Of a stretch of 13,541 nt of DNA, positions 1 through 7,232 are shown piece after piece. Where the stretch lies: contig DYQV01000038.1 of NCBI GenBank assembly GCA_020719105.1, positions 1 through 13,541 on the forward strand. The letters are read 5' to 3'. The notes beneath the pieces are model-generated. The model had not been told where the DNA came from and searched no databases. It was given only the letters and a program-made list of their open reading frames with translations. A program made the position numbers and the translations under genes. The DNA is from Rikenella microfusus (GTDB taxonomy: Bacteria > Bacteroidota > Bacteroidia > Bacteroidales > SZUA-534). Each line of letters begins with the position of its first letter. Position 1 is the stretch's first letter.

Positions 1-36
1 TTAATAATTGGCAGGAAACAATTTCTTGACAAGTAA
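1..36 (+). CDS. C-terminal tail of an upstream gene, possibly an MrpB/MbsF-like subunit (partial)
   Basis: Frame 1 is open from the window edge to a TAA stop at 34-36 and gives an 11-residue tail reading LIIGRKQFLDK. The stop lies 20 bases before the start of the MrpC-like gene, which is typical spacing for this operon. In Mrp, MBH and MBS operons the gene just before the MrpC-like subunit encodes an MrpB-like membrane protein, so that is the likely identity. It is inferred from position alone, because eleven residues cannot identify a family. Confidence 0.45.
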   Translation, partial: LIIGRKQFLDK

Positions 37-56
37 AAAATTAAAAAATATACAGA

Positions 57-413
57 ATGGAATTTATAGCATTAGCAACTGGAATATTAGTCATACTTGC
101 CGGTTTATGGGCCATAATGACACGAAAAAATTTAATACGCATTATCATTGGATTTAGTCTATTCGATACAGGAACCCATTTGGTATTGGTTGCCATATCG
201 TATGTAAAAGGAGGTACAGCACCAATTCTTGACAATACAGTAAGCATACAGGATGCGGCTCAAAAAATTGTTGACCCGGTTCCTCAGGCTTTGGTTTTAA
301 CGGCTATTGTTATTGGACTTGGAGTAACCGCTTTAATGCTGGCCTTTGCCATGAAAATGCATAAAGAAAATGGTACTCTCGATATTAGAAGTTTTAAAGA
401 CATGAAATGGTAA
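57..413 (+). CDS. MrpC/NuoK-like membrane subunit (MbsG/MbhG-type)
   Basis: This 118-residue protein has three predicted membrane segments, at about residues 3-21, 27-50 and 77-99, the normal size and layout of MrpC/MnhC and NuoK. The segment DPVPQALVLTAIVIG at residues 73-87 is close to the MrpC signature 'DPLPQALVLTAIVIG'. The second helix carries D37 in the stretch where NuoK has a buried Glu in its proton path (alignment by eye). NuoK/MrpC subunits form part of the hydrophilic axis through the membrane arm between the antiporter-like subunits and the NuoH-like subunit. It is the first complete gene of the cluster, and its partner pump subunit follows after 135 bases. MrpC of a stand-alone Na+/H+ antiporter is excluded by the hydrogenase/complex I-like genes downstream. 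Confidence 0.9.
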   Translation: MEFIALATGILVILAGLWAIMTRKNLIRIIIGFSLFDTGTHLVLVAISYVKGGTAPILDNTVSIQDAAQKIVDPVPQALVLTAIVIGLGVTALMLAFAMKMHKENGTLDIRSFKDMKW

Positions 414-440
414 AACACCTAACGCCCAGCAAACCATGAC

Positions 441-526
441 ACGAGCCAAGCGAGCATATAATACGAACGAAGTGAGTATATAATAGCAAAGCAAGCAAAT
501 GACAGCTAAGCGAATAAAAATAAAAT
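441..526 (+). repeat. Degenerate 22-base tandem repeat in the gap before the pump gene
   Basis: Two adjacent 22-base units at 441-462 and 463-484 match at 18 of 22 positions. Each has the form ACGA(G/A)C(C/G)AAG followed by a GAG and an AT-rich tail ATATAAT. Two more decayed copies appear to follow at about 485-503 and 504-526, sharing the GCNAAGC(A/G)A core. The repeat fills much of the 135-base space between the MrpC-like and the double pump genes, which is larger than most gaps in this operon. No open reading frame or strong hairpin is apparent. It may be one member of a dispersed family of spacer repeats, but the function is unknown. Confidence 0.55.
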
Positions 527-548
527 AAACAACTAAATATAAAACACT

Positions 549-3500
549 ATGATTTCACCCATTCATATAATATCCATTGGACTAGGAGTGTCATTTGCAC
601 TGGGTTTCGTTAATGAAAAAGCGAAAAACCTTGCAGCTACCTCCATGCTTGTTGCCATTGGGCTTATGGGAACCATATCAGCAGCATGGTTAACTGCATT
701 GGTACAAGGTGCCGAAACCATTCAAATATTTACTGCCGGGTTTAAGCCACCATATTCTATTAATTTAATGATGGGTTTACATGAAGCTTTTTTAAGTACA
801 CTCATAAATTTGGCAGGTCTTTTAGGCGGATTGTATTTATTGCAGAGCCTTAAAAAAGCAGGGAATCATTCCATAATGGTATTCTTGGTATTTATAATGG
901 GCTTGAATGTCATAATAATGACTCGTGATGCTTTTAACCTTTTTGTTTTTATGGAAGTGGTGAGTATTGCAACGGCAGGGCTTATTATCCTTACAGAAAC
1001 AGGCAAATCTATACAAGCTGGTTTTAAATATATGTTGGCTAGCGGAATTATTTCAGGGATGTTGTTATTGGGAATTGTTTTCGCATATTATTATAGTGGA
1101 ACCCTAAATATTGATGGCTTAGCCACTGCAAACCTTACTGCTATGAAAAGCGGGAGTGTTGCCATATTAATGATTTTAATTTCATTAGTGTTAGAACTGA
1201 AACCCTTTCCGGCAAACGGTTGGGCTTTGGATGTTTACGAGGCTTCAAATCCTGGAATTTCAGCCATGCTTTCCGCCGCATCTGCAACAGCCTTATATTT
1301 TGTGCTATCTAAAATTATGGTCATTGCCAACGAAAACTGGTATTATATAATTTCAGTAGCAGGAATGTTAACCTTTGTAGGTTCAAACTTATTGGGTATA
1401 AAACAAGATAAAGCCCAACGTTTATTAGGCTACTCATCGGTTGGACAGATGGGTTTGCTTATGGCTATTTTAGGTTTAAAGCCCATGTTGGGTGATAAAT
1501 TAGAATTCATTGCCGGCACCATTTTATTGTCGCATTATTTAGCCAAAGCCGGTTTATTTTGGTTGGCTGGAATTATAGAAAATGAGAATATTAAGGATTG
1601 GGCAGTATTGCGACGTAAACCCATTTTATTGGTGCTTTTTGGAACCTTCCTTTTCGCTCTTATTGGTTTTCCACCATTTCCATCATTTTATGGGAAATGG
1701 GAATTAATAATGCAACTATCAGCCCATCAACATTATTACATACTTGCATTAGTTCTTTTGGGTTCGTTTTTTGAAGGTATATACTTGTTTCAATGGTTGG
1801 GATATGCCATAAAAATGGATTTTTCTACTTTACCCGAAATAAAACTGAACTGGAATAAAATTATTCCTCCGGTACTCTTTGGTGTGTTGGTTTATGTGGC
1901 CGGATACTACACAAGTACTTTATTACCAGAATTATCTGCATTAAACTATATTCCATTATTATTTATAGTGATTTTATATTTTATAGATGCATTACCCATT
2001 TACATAAAAAATACGGTAGCTATATTGGGAATGACAATATATGGTTATCAGATACTTCCCCCGCTTTATGAAAACGATATGTTACGCTTTATATTTGCCA
2101 GCATATTTATTGTTGGAGGTATTCTAACTCTAATTGCAGGTTATGCCTATAAAGGTAAACGCGAAGGATTTTATCCGGTAGCATTGCTAATGTATGCGGG
2201 ACTTGCCTACATTATTCAAGCATCAAACAGCTTAGAGTTTTTCTTTGGATGGGAATTAATGACCGCCGGTTCATACTTCTTAATTATTCGTGGCAAAAAA
2301 TCAATGCCTCATGGTTTAAGCTACATGCTTTTTTCCATTGCAGGGGCTTATGCCCTACTCGCCGGTTTTGGATTAATTTATGCTGGAACAGGCACACTCG
2401 CCCTTGGATCTTTAGCATCTGTTACAACCAATATTACAGTTATTTTTAGTTTGTTGGCAATTGGTTTTATGACCAAAACGGCATCGCTTGGTTTACACAT
2501 TTGGTTGCCTGGTGCTCATGCCGAAGCTGAAAGCGATGTTTCTCCTATGGTATCCGCCATTTTGTTGAAAGCGGGCGTTTTCGGATTAATTCTACTAATA
2601 GTAAATATGGGACATAATGCCGAAGCTGCAAATATTGGTTACATTTTGGGATGGCTTGGTGCTTTAACAGCTTTGGTTGGTAATTTGGCAGCAGCATTTC
2701 AAGAAGATGCAAAACGCCTATTGGCCTATTCCAGTATTGCACAATTGGGCTATATATTGTTTGGGCTGGCCATGATGTCGCATCTTGGTTTTTTAACTGC
2801 CATGTATTATTCTATAAATCACTTTTTGTATAAAGCCATACTTTTCTTAACCATTGGTGCAGTAGTTATGCGCGTTGGCACACACATGATGTACAAAATG
2901 GGAGGCTTAATTAAAAATATGCCTATGGCATTTATTGCTGTATTAATAGGTATCATAGCCCTTTCGGGTGTTCCTCCTTTATCAGGATTTGGTGGTAAGT
3001 GGCTTATTTATAATGCCGTATTGGCAAATGGTTGGTATTTGCAAGGCGCCATTGTTATGTTTTCTGGAATAATAGCCTTTTTGTATCTTTTTAAGTTAAT
3101 TTATTCGATCTTTTTAGGCCAGATGAAGGACAATCTGCGCCATGTAAAAGATATCTCAATTTGGTTTGCCATACCTGTTTATATATTAATAATTGGTATC
3201 ATGATAATTTCGGCAAAACCTGAATGGGTATTGCAACCCCTTGGAGCCATGATTTCGCAATGGTACCCAGATGCTGCACTGGCATGGGATGGCGGTTTGG
3301 CCACAGGACCTTACGGATATTGGAATGGTAATGGAATAATGATTACGGTGGGCATCATGTTTGCTTTATTAGCAACGTGGTTGTGGATGATGAGCCGCAA
3401 AGCCATTCAGGTAAAACAGTTTAATATTGTGTATTCAGCTGAGGCTCCACAACGACCTGAAACTACCCATATTTCATATAACATATTTGCCGGATACCAA

Positions 3501-3674
3501 AAAGCATTAGGCTGGATTGTTGCACCAAAAATAACTGAGTTTTGGGATAGCATGACAGAATGGTCTCACTCGTTGGCACATTACGTTCGACAAATTTATA
3601 CAGGAAACGGACAGCTATATGCTACTTACGTATTGGCTTACATAGTTGCGGTGTATTTTATAATGATATTTTAA
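549..3674 (+). CDS. Fused double antiporter-like pump subunit (MbsH-MbsH' / MrpD-MrpD type)
   Basis: This 1041-residue integral membrane protein holds two complete proton/sodium-translocating (MrpD/NuoN/NuoM-like) domains in tandem, roughly residues 60-430 and 535-860. Each half has the family's charged residues: E136 (TM5), K218 (TM7), K255 (TM8), K333 and K383 in the first; E569, K643, K674, H758/K762 and K817 in the second. Both end in a 'GxPPxxxFxGKW'-like motif, at 373-384 and 807-818. The region 947-1041 resembles the C-terminal extension of NuoL or MbsH': an amphipathic stretch with ITEFWDSMTEW at 995-1005, then HYVRQIYTGNGQLYATY at 1011-1027 and a last helix. That stretch could form the lateral helix. 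Usual subunits are about 500 residues each; in archaeal MBS the two pumps are separate, adjacent genes. The linker at about 430-535 contains further membrane helices and shows no sign of a frameshift. It probably moves H+ or Na+; the ion cannot be told from sequence. Confidence 0.92.
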   Translation: MISPIHIISIGLGVSFALGFVNEKAKNLAATSMLVAIGLMGTISAAWLTALVQGAETIQIFTAGFKPPYSINLMMGLHEAFLSTLINLAGLLGGLYLLQSLKKAGNHSIMVFLVFIMGLNVIIMTRDAFNLFVFMEVVSIATAGLIILTETGKSIQAGFKYMLASGIISGMLLLGIVFAYYYSGTLNIDGLATANLTAMKSGSVAILMILISLVLELKPFPANGWALDVYEASNPGISAMLSAASATALYFVLSKIMVIANENWYYIISVAGMLTFVGSNLLGIKQDKAQRLLGYSSVGQMGLLMAILGLKPMLGDKLEFIAGTILLSHYLAKAGLFWLAGIIENENIKDWAVLRRKPILLVLFGTFLFALIGFPPFPSFYGKWELIMQLSAHQHYYILALVLLGSFFEGIYLFQWLGYAIKMDFSTLPEIKLNWNKIIPPVLFGVLVYVAGYYTSTLLPELSALNYIPLLFIVILYFIDALPIYIKNTVAILGMTIYGYQILPPLYENDMLRFIFASIFIVGGILTLIAGYAYKGKREGFYPVALLMYAGLAYIIQASNSLEFFFGWELMTAGSYFLIIRGKKSMPHGLSYMLFSIAGAYALLAGFGLIYAGTGTLALGSLASVTTNITVIFSLLAIGFMTKTASLGLHIWLPGAHAEAESDVSPMVSAILLKAGVFGLILLIVNMGHNAEAANIGYILGWLGALTALVGNLAAAFQEDAKRLLAYSSIAQLGYILFGLAMMSHLGFLTAMYYSINHFLYKAILFLTIGAVVMRVGTHMMYKMGGLIKNMPMAFIAVLIGIIALSGVPPLSGFGGKWLIYNAVLANGWYLQGAIVMFSGIIAFLYLFKLIYSIFLGQMKDNLRHVKDISIWFAIPVYILIIGIMIISAKPEWVLQPLGAMISQWYPDAALAWDGGLATGPYGYWNGNGIMITVGIMFALLATWLWMMSRKAIQVKQFNIVYSAEAPQRPETTHISYNIFAGYQKALGWIVAPKITEFWDSMTEWSHSLAHYVRQIYTGNGQLYATYVLAYIVAVYFIMIF

Positions 3675-3691
3675 TTTAAAAATAAGATATA

Positions 3692-4600
3692 ATGGATTTT
3701 GATTTTGAAAAAATAGGGTTTACGCTACTAGGACTATTTATTGTTCTCAATTGGGGTTTGCTAATGGGAGCGGCAATGCGCAAATTAGGTGCGCGCGTGG
3801 GCAGACGATATGGAATTCCCTGGTTCCAACCATGGATTAATCTATTTAAAAATTACGCCATCCGTTCCACTTTATCACACGGTATAATGTTTTACTTAGG
3901 ACCCGTATTCCGTTTAAGTGGTGGTATCGGATTGTTTCTTTTTATGCCCATGATTATTGGTAGCCAACTTTGGTTAAACTACTCGTTTCAAGGCGATTTG
4001 GTATTGATAATGTATTTTCAGTTTTTTGGTATGTTGGGTATGGCTTTAGGAGCCGGAGAAAGTGGCCACCCCTATTCTGCCATTGGAATTAGTCGTGGAC
4101 TGTCGCAATTTACCACCATTGAATTACCCTTAACCTTAGCTATAATTTCCATAGCCGTTCAATATAATACATTGTCTATTATTGATATTGTTCAGGCGCA
4201 ACAAGGTGGATTTATGAACTGGACAGTATTTACAAATCCGGTAGCTACTGTTGCAGCTATGTTATCCTTACTTGGTGTGTTAAGTCATTCTCCATTTAAC
4301 TTGGTTAATGCTCCCAATGAAAATCCTATTGGACCACCCACCGAGTATCATGGTAGCTTTTTAGGAGTATTACAAACCAACCGAGCAATTTTGCATGTGG
4401 TTGAAGCTGCTTTATTTATGAACCTGTTTTTTGGAGGAGCTACCAATTGGTTTGAATTTTTTATGAAAACATTTCTAATATACTTCTGGTCGGTTTTTGT
4501 GGGTGTTGTTTTTCCACGATATCGAATAGAGCAATCAGTTTCATGGTTTTTAAAAGTACCCTTGGTTTTAGGCGTATTGGCTGTAATACTTTATATGTAG
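3692..4600 (+). CDS. NuoH/MbsM-like membrane subunit (complex I subunit 1 family)
   Basis: This 302-residue polytopic protein has about eight membrane segments. Family motifs are RKLGARVGRRYGIPWFQPW at residues 30-48 (compare the RxGPNxVG...QP region of NuoH), GAGESGHPYSAIGISRGL at 120-137 followed by E144 in the cytoplasmic loop, PFNLVNAPNENPIGPPTEY at 201-219, and FPRYRIEQ at 274-281. NuoH-type subunits anchor the peripheral redox arm and join it to the ion pumps. The gene lies 17 bases after the double pump gene and before the NuoB-like gene. This M-before-J order matches MBS/MBX operons; in MBH operons the M gene follows L. It is slightly shorter than bacterial NuoH (about 320-340 residues), as is usual for the hydrogenase and MBS branch. 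Confidence 0.93.
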   Translation: MDFDFEKIGFTLLGLFIVLNWGLLMGAAMRKLGARVGRRYGIPWFQPWINLFKNYAIRSTLSHGIMFYLGPVFRLSGGIGLFLFMPMIIGSQLWLNYSFQGDLVLIMYFQFFGMLGMALGAGESGHPYSAIGISRGLSQFTTIELPLTLAIISIAVQYNTLSIIDIVQAQQGGFMNWTVFTNPVATVAAMLSLLGVLSHSPFNLVNAPNENPIGPPTEYHGSFLGVLQTNRAILHVVEAALFMNLFFGGATNWFEFFMKTFLIYFWSVFVGVVFPRYRIEQSVSWFLKVPLVLGVLAVILYM

Positions 4601-4621
4601 AACAATTTTAAATTTGAAAAA

Positions 4622-5314
4622 ATGTCAGAAGAAAAAAATATAATCCAGCCAGCCGAACAAGCAAGCAAATTTGTAAACCCACTTTACGCTAAACGCGAGG
4701 TTACAGGTCCCGATGGCATCAAGTTTATTGTAGATCCGTTAAGAGACTACTTTAGCGATCAGCGTCCACAGATATATGAACCTAACAGCATACCGGTTAT
4801 CGAAAAATTCCTAAACTGGGCTCGTGCTGAATCACTATGGGTATTGGGATTTGGAACCGGATGTGGAAGTATTGAGATTGCTCCCTTATTAACCCCACGT
4901 TTCGATGCTTTTCGATACGGAGTTATGCCTCGTCCAACACCTCGTCAATCCAATGTTTTTATTATATCAGGTTATTTATCTATAAAAACATTAAAAAGGG
5001 TTGTTCGTAGTTACGAACAAATGCCAAATCCTAAATATGTATTGGCGCTTGGTAGCTGTACCATAAACGGAGGTATGTACTATGATAGCTATAATACTAT
5101 AAATAGATTAGACCACTACATACCTGTTGATGCCTACGTTGCCGGTTGCATGCCTCGGCCTGAAGCATTGCTGGCTGGGTTTAATAAGCTTAAAGAATTG
5201 ATAAAAGACGGAAAAGCAGAAAATGCCAATGAATACGCCAAAAATTTTGATTGGTACAAAGCCAACCAAAAGAAAATAATAAAAGATTGGAATATGCCTG
5301 ATTATAACTGGTAG
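4622..5314 (+). CDS. NuoB/MbsJ-like small subunit with a three-cysteine proximal cluster site
   Basis: This 230-residue cytoplasmic protein has the NuoB/small hydrogenase subunit core at about residues 70-195. Complex I-like motifs are TPRQSNVFIISGYLS (106-120), QMPNPKYVLALGSC (133-146), GGMYYDSYN (150-158) and AGCMPRPEALL (174-184). Cysteines are C81, C146 and C176 only; the protein has no others. Complex I NuoB has an adjacent Cys-Cys at the first site, and MBH has CxxC there, giving four ligands; here the segment is GTGCGSIE (78-85), so one ligand is missing. That matches the site-differentiated [4Fe-4S] cluster of archaeal MBS, where the unligated iron is proposed to reduce sulfane sulfur. 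There is a 65-residue N-terminal extension and a charged C-terminal tail. The start follows an A-rich leader 21 bases after the previous stop. Confidence 0.93.
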   Translation: MSEEKNIIQPAEQASKFVNPLYAKREVTGPDGIKFIVDPLRDYFSDQRPQIYEPNSIPVIEKFLNWARAESLWVLGFGTGCGSIEIAPLLTPRFDAFRYGVMPRPTPRQSNVFIISGYLSIKTLKRVVRSYEQMPNPKYVLALGSCTINGGMYYDSYNTINRLDHYIPVDAYVAGCMPRPEALLAGFNKLKELIKDGKAENANEYAKNFDWYKANQKKIIKDWNMPDYNW

Positions 5315-5413
5315 ATAAGTTGGTTATTTGTTGGTTTGTTAATAGGGTGATTTTAAAAAATCATACAAAATCAAATCATCAAATATCCGAATAAACAATT
5401 AAACAGAAGATAA

Positions 5414-5962
5414 ATGAAAAATCTTATAAATAAATTATCAAAAGTATATGAATTAAGCGATGTAGTGTATCAACGCCCTAATTTCACTTATGCCACCACA
5501 ACTAAAGAAAATACAATAAGCCTGATTACACAATTGCGTGACTTGGAAGGGTTTTCGCATTTTGTATTGCTCTCATGTGTTGACTGGATTGAAGACAATT
5601 TATTTCAATTAACTTATATATTGAATAATCCAACACAAAAATATGATATAGCCATTCGCTGCATGATTGATCGTAATGAGGCTGCCATGACTTCAGCTCA
5701 CTATTTATGGGAACAAATAGCAACATACCAACGTGAACTAAAAGAAATGTATGGAATTGAATTCCCTGGCAGCCCACGCTTAAATGAAAACTTTATTCTT
5801 GAAGGCTGGGATAATATACCGCCCATGCGTAGGGATTTTGACACCAAAAAATATTCTGAAGAAACCTTTTTCCCAAGAGAAAGACCTTCTTCAAATGATC
5901 CGGCGACTTATATGAAAAGCAGACTTCATCCTGATGAATGGGACGGAAAAATCGCTGAATAA
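5414..5962 (+). CDS. NuoC/MbsK-like 30-kDa subunit
   Basis: This 182-residue soluble protein has no cofactor motif and matches the complex I 30-kDa (NuoC) fold. The family signature region is visible at residues 108-142, reading from ELKEMYGIEFPGSPRL through the EGWDNIPPMRRDFD stretch, comparable to the 'ER...G..F.GHPDLR...E...G.PLRKDFP' pattern of NuoC. NuoC-type subunits brace the NuoB- and NuoD-like subunits in the peripheral arm. The gene lies 99 bases after the NuoB-like gene and 27 bases before the NuoD-like gene. The tail past residue 150 is acidic and polar and not obviously conserved. Confidence 0.9.
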   Translation: MKNLINKLSKVYELSDVVYQRPNFTYATTTKENTISLITQLRDLEGFSHFVLLSCVDWIEDNLFQLTYILNNPTQKYDIAIRCMIDRNEAAMTSAHYLWEQIATYQRELKEMYGIEFPGSPRLNENFILEGWDNIPPMRRDFDTKKYSEETFFPRERPSSNDPATYMKSRLHPDEWDGKIAE

Positions 5963-5989
5963 AGGTTAACCATTTAAAGACAAAAATTT

Positions 5990-7174
5990 ATGAGCTTATT
6001 CCATATAGAATCCGACAGAAGCAAATACCCTCAACCAGGCGATGATGGTAAATTGGTAGTTGATTTAGACTCGCACAAATACGTTAAACTTTGGCAAGGA
6101 CCAAATCACCCAGGTGTAACAGGTAATATGGCCATAGAATTGACGCTGGCCGGTGACGAAATTGTGCAGGCTAAAACACATGTAGGTTATTTGCACCGTG
6201 GTTTCGAAAAACTGATTGAGCGCCGCTTATTTTTGCAAGGAATGCAAACCAGCATACGTATGTGTGTGGCTGAACCCGATACCAATGAATATGTGTATTG
6301 TCAATGTGTTGAAGAACTTTCAGGCATTGAAATTCCAGAAATGGCAAAATGGATTAGGACGCTGGTTTTGGAAATGTCACGTTTGCAATCATTTTTGCGT
6401 GTAGTACCTGGACAAGGTGGAACAACTGGCTTAGGTATTGGTGTGCAATGGGGCATGTATATGCGTGAATTAATTTTAGACCGCTTTGAAGAATTGACAG
6501 GAGGCCGTATTTACCATATGTATTTTACACCGGGAGGTGTACGCGGATTATTACCCCAAGGTTTTAAAAAACGAATGGAAGAGAATTTAAAAGAAATTGA
6601 TGATTTTATCATTCGTATTGATGATTTAATGTATAGCAACGCAGTTTTTAAAAAACGAACCGTTGATGTGGCTGTAATTAACCCTTCATGGGTGGACAAA
6701 TATGGTATTGTCGGTCCGGTTGCCAGATCGGCAGGATTCAATCGCGATGTACGCAAAGATTATCCTTACTTGATTTACGACCAATTGGATTTTGAACCAA
6801 AAGTAATGAACCATTCCGATATCTATAACAGAAGTCGAATTCGTTGGTATGAATTGCAGCAATCGGTTGATTTAATCCGACAAATAATGGCAAGAATGCC
6901 AGAAAATGGGGATTTTAAAGCGCCAACACCAAACGTACTGCATTGGGAAATTCCAAAGGGTGAAGCGTATGTAAGGGCCGAGTCAAGTCGAGGAGAATAT
7001 GGACTGTATATGGTTACCGATGGCTCTACCAAACCAAGAAGAGTTAATTTACGGGGACCTTCATATACCCAAGCCGTATGTTTATTAGAAGATATGCTTG
7101 TGGGTGCAAATATTGCCGATGTACACTCAATTATGGTTTCCCTTCAAACCTGTCCTCCTGAAATTGAACGGTAA
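5990..7174 (+). CDS. NuoD/MbsL-like large subunit lacking an intact NiFe site
   Basis: This 394-residue protein covers the NuoD / large hydrogenase subunit fold. Family motifs include HVGYLHRGFEKL (64-75), GGTTGLGIGVQWGMY (143-157), FTPGGVRGLL (179-188), ESSRGEYGLYMVTDG (331-345) and LRGPSYTQ (354-361). The N-terminal NiFe motif CxxC reads C92-V-A-E95, and the C-terminal CxxC reads C388-P-P-E391, three residues from the end. Four cysteines are needed for NiFe, so it should not be a hydrogenase. No C-terminal peptide for maturation follows C388. Complex I quinone-site residues also look absent: the second His of HPxxHG is T44 and the conserved Tyr is V93 (alignment by eye). Together with the three-cysteine NuoB-like partner, this points to an MBS-type reductase. 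C92 and C388 could face each other where the metal site used to be. Confidence 0.93.
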   Translation: MSLFHIESDRSKYPQPGDDGKLVVDLDSHKYVKLWQGPNHPGVTGNMAIELTLAGDEIVQAKTHVGYLHRGFEKLIERRLFLQGMQTSIRMCVAEPDTNEYVYCQCVEELSGIEIPEMAKWIRTLVLEMSRLQSFLRVVPGQGGTTGLGIGVQWGMYMRELILDRFEELTGGRIYHMYFTPGGVRGLLPQGFKKRMEENLKEIDDFIIRIDDLMYSNAVFKKRTVDVAVINPSWVDKYGIVGPVARSAGFNRDVRKDYPYLIYDQLDFEPKVMNHSDIYNRSRIRWYELQQSVDLIRQIMARMPENGDFKAPTPNVLHWEIPKGEAYVRAESSRGEYGLYMVTDGSTKPRRVNLRGPSYTQAVCLLEDMLVGANIADVHSIMVSLQTCPPEIER

Positions 7175-7232
7175 CTGATACACTCTTGAAGAGAAAACTA
7201 AAAAATACAATCATCAAATAAACAACAATAAG

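Noticed and set aside
5348..5363. Small hairpin TGATTT/AAATCA in the 99-base gap before the NuoC-like gene
   Set aside because: The stem is six almost all A/T pairs with no T-run, too weak to call a terminator or regulatory element, and the genes on both sides belong to one complex.
5990..7174. Annotation of the large subunit as a NiFe hydrogenase or as a complex I quinone reductase
   Set aside because: The two CxxC motifs are both CxxE, and the complex I quinone-site His and Tyr are absent, so neither name describes the likely chemistry.
5374..7220. Identical 12-base string AATCATCAAATA in the leaders of the NuoC-like gene (5374-5385) and of the ferredoxin-flavoprotein gene (7209-7220)
   Set aside because: A 12-base match is expected by chance several times in an AT-rich window of this size, and no symmetry or further match surrounds it.
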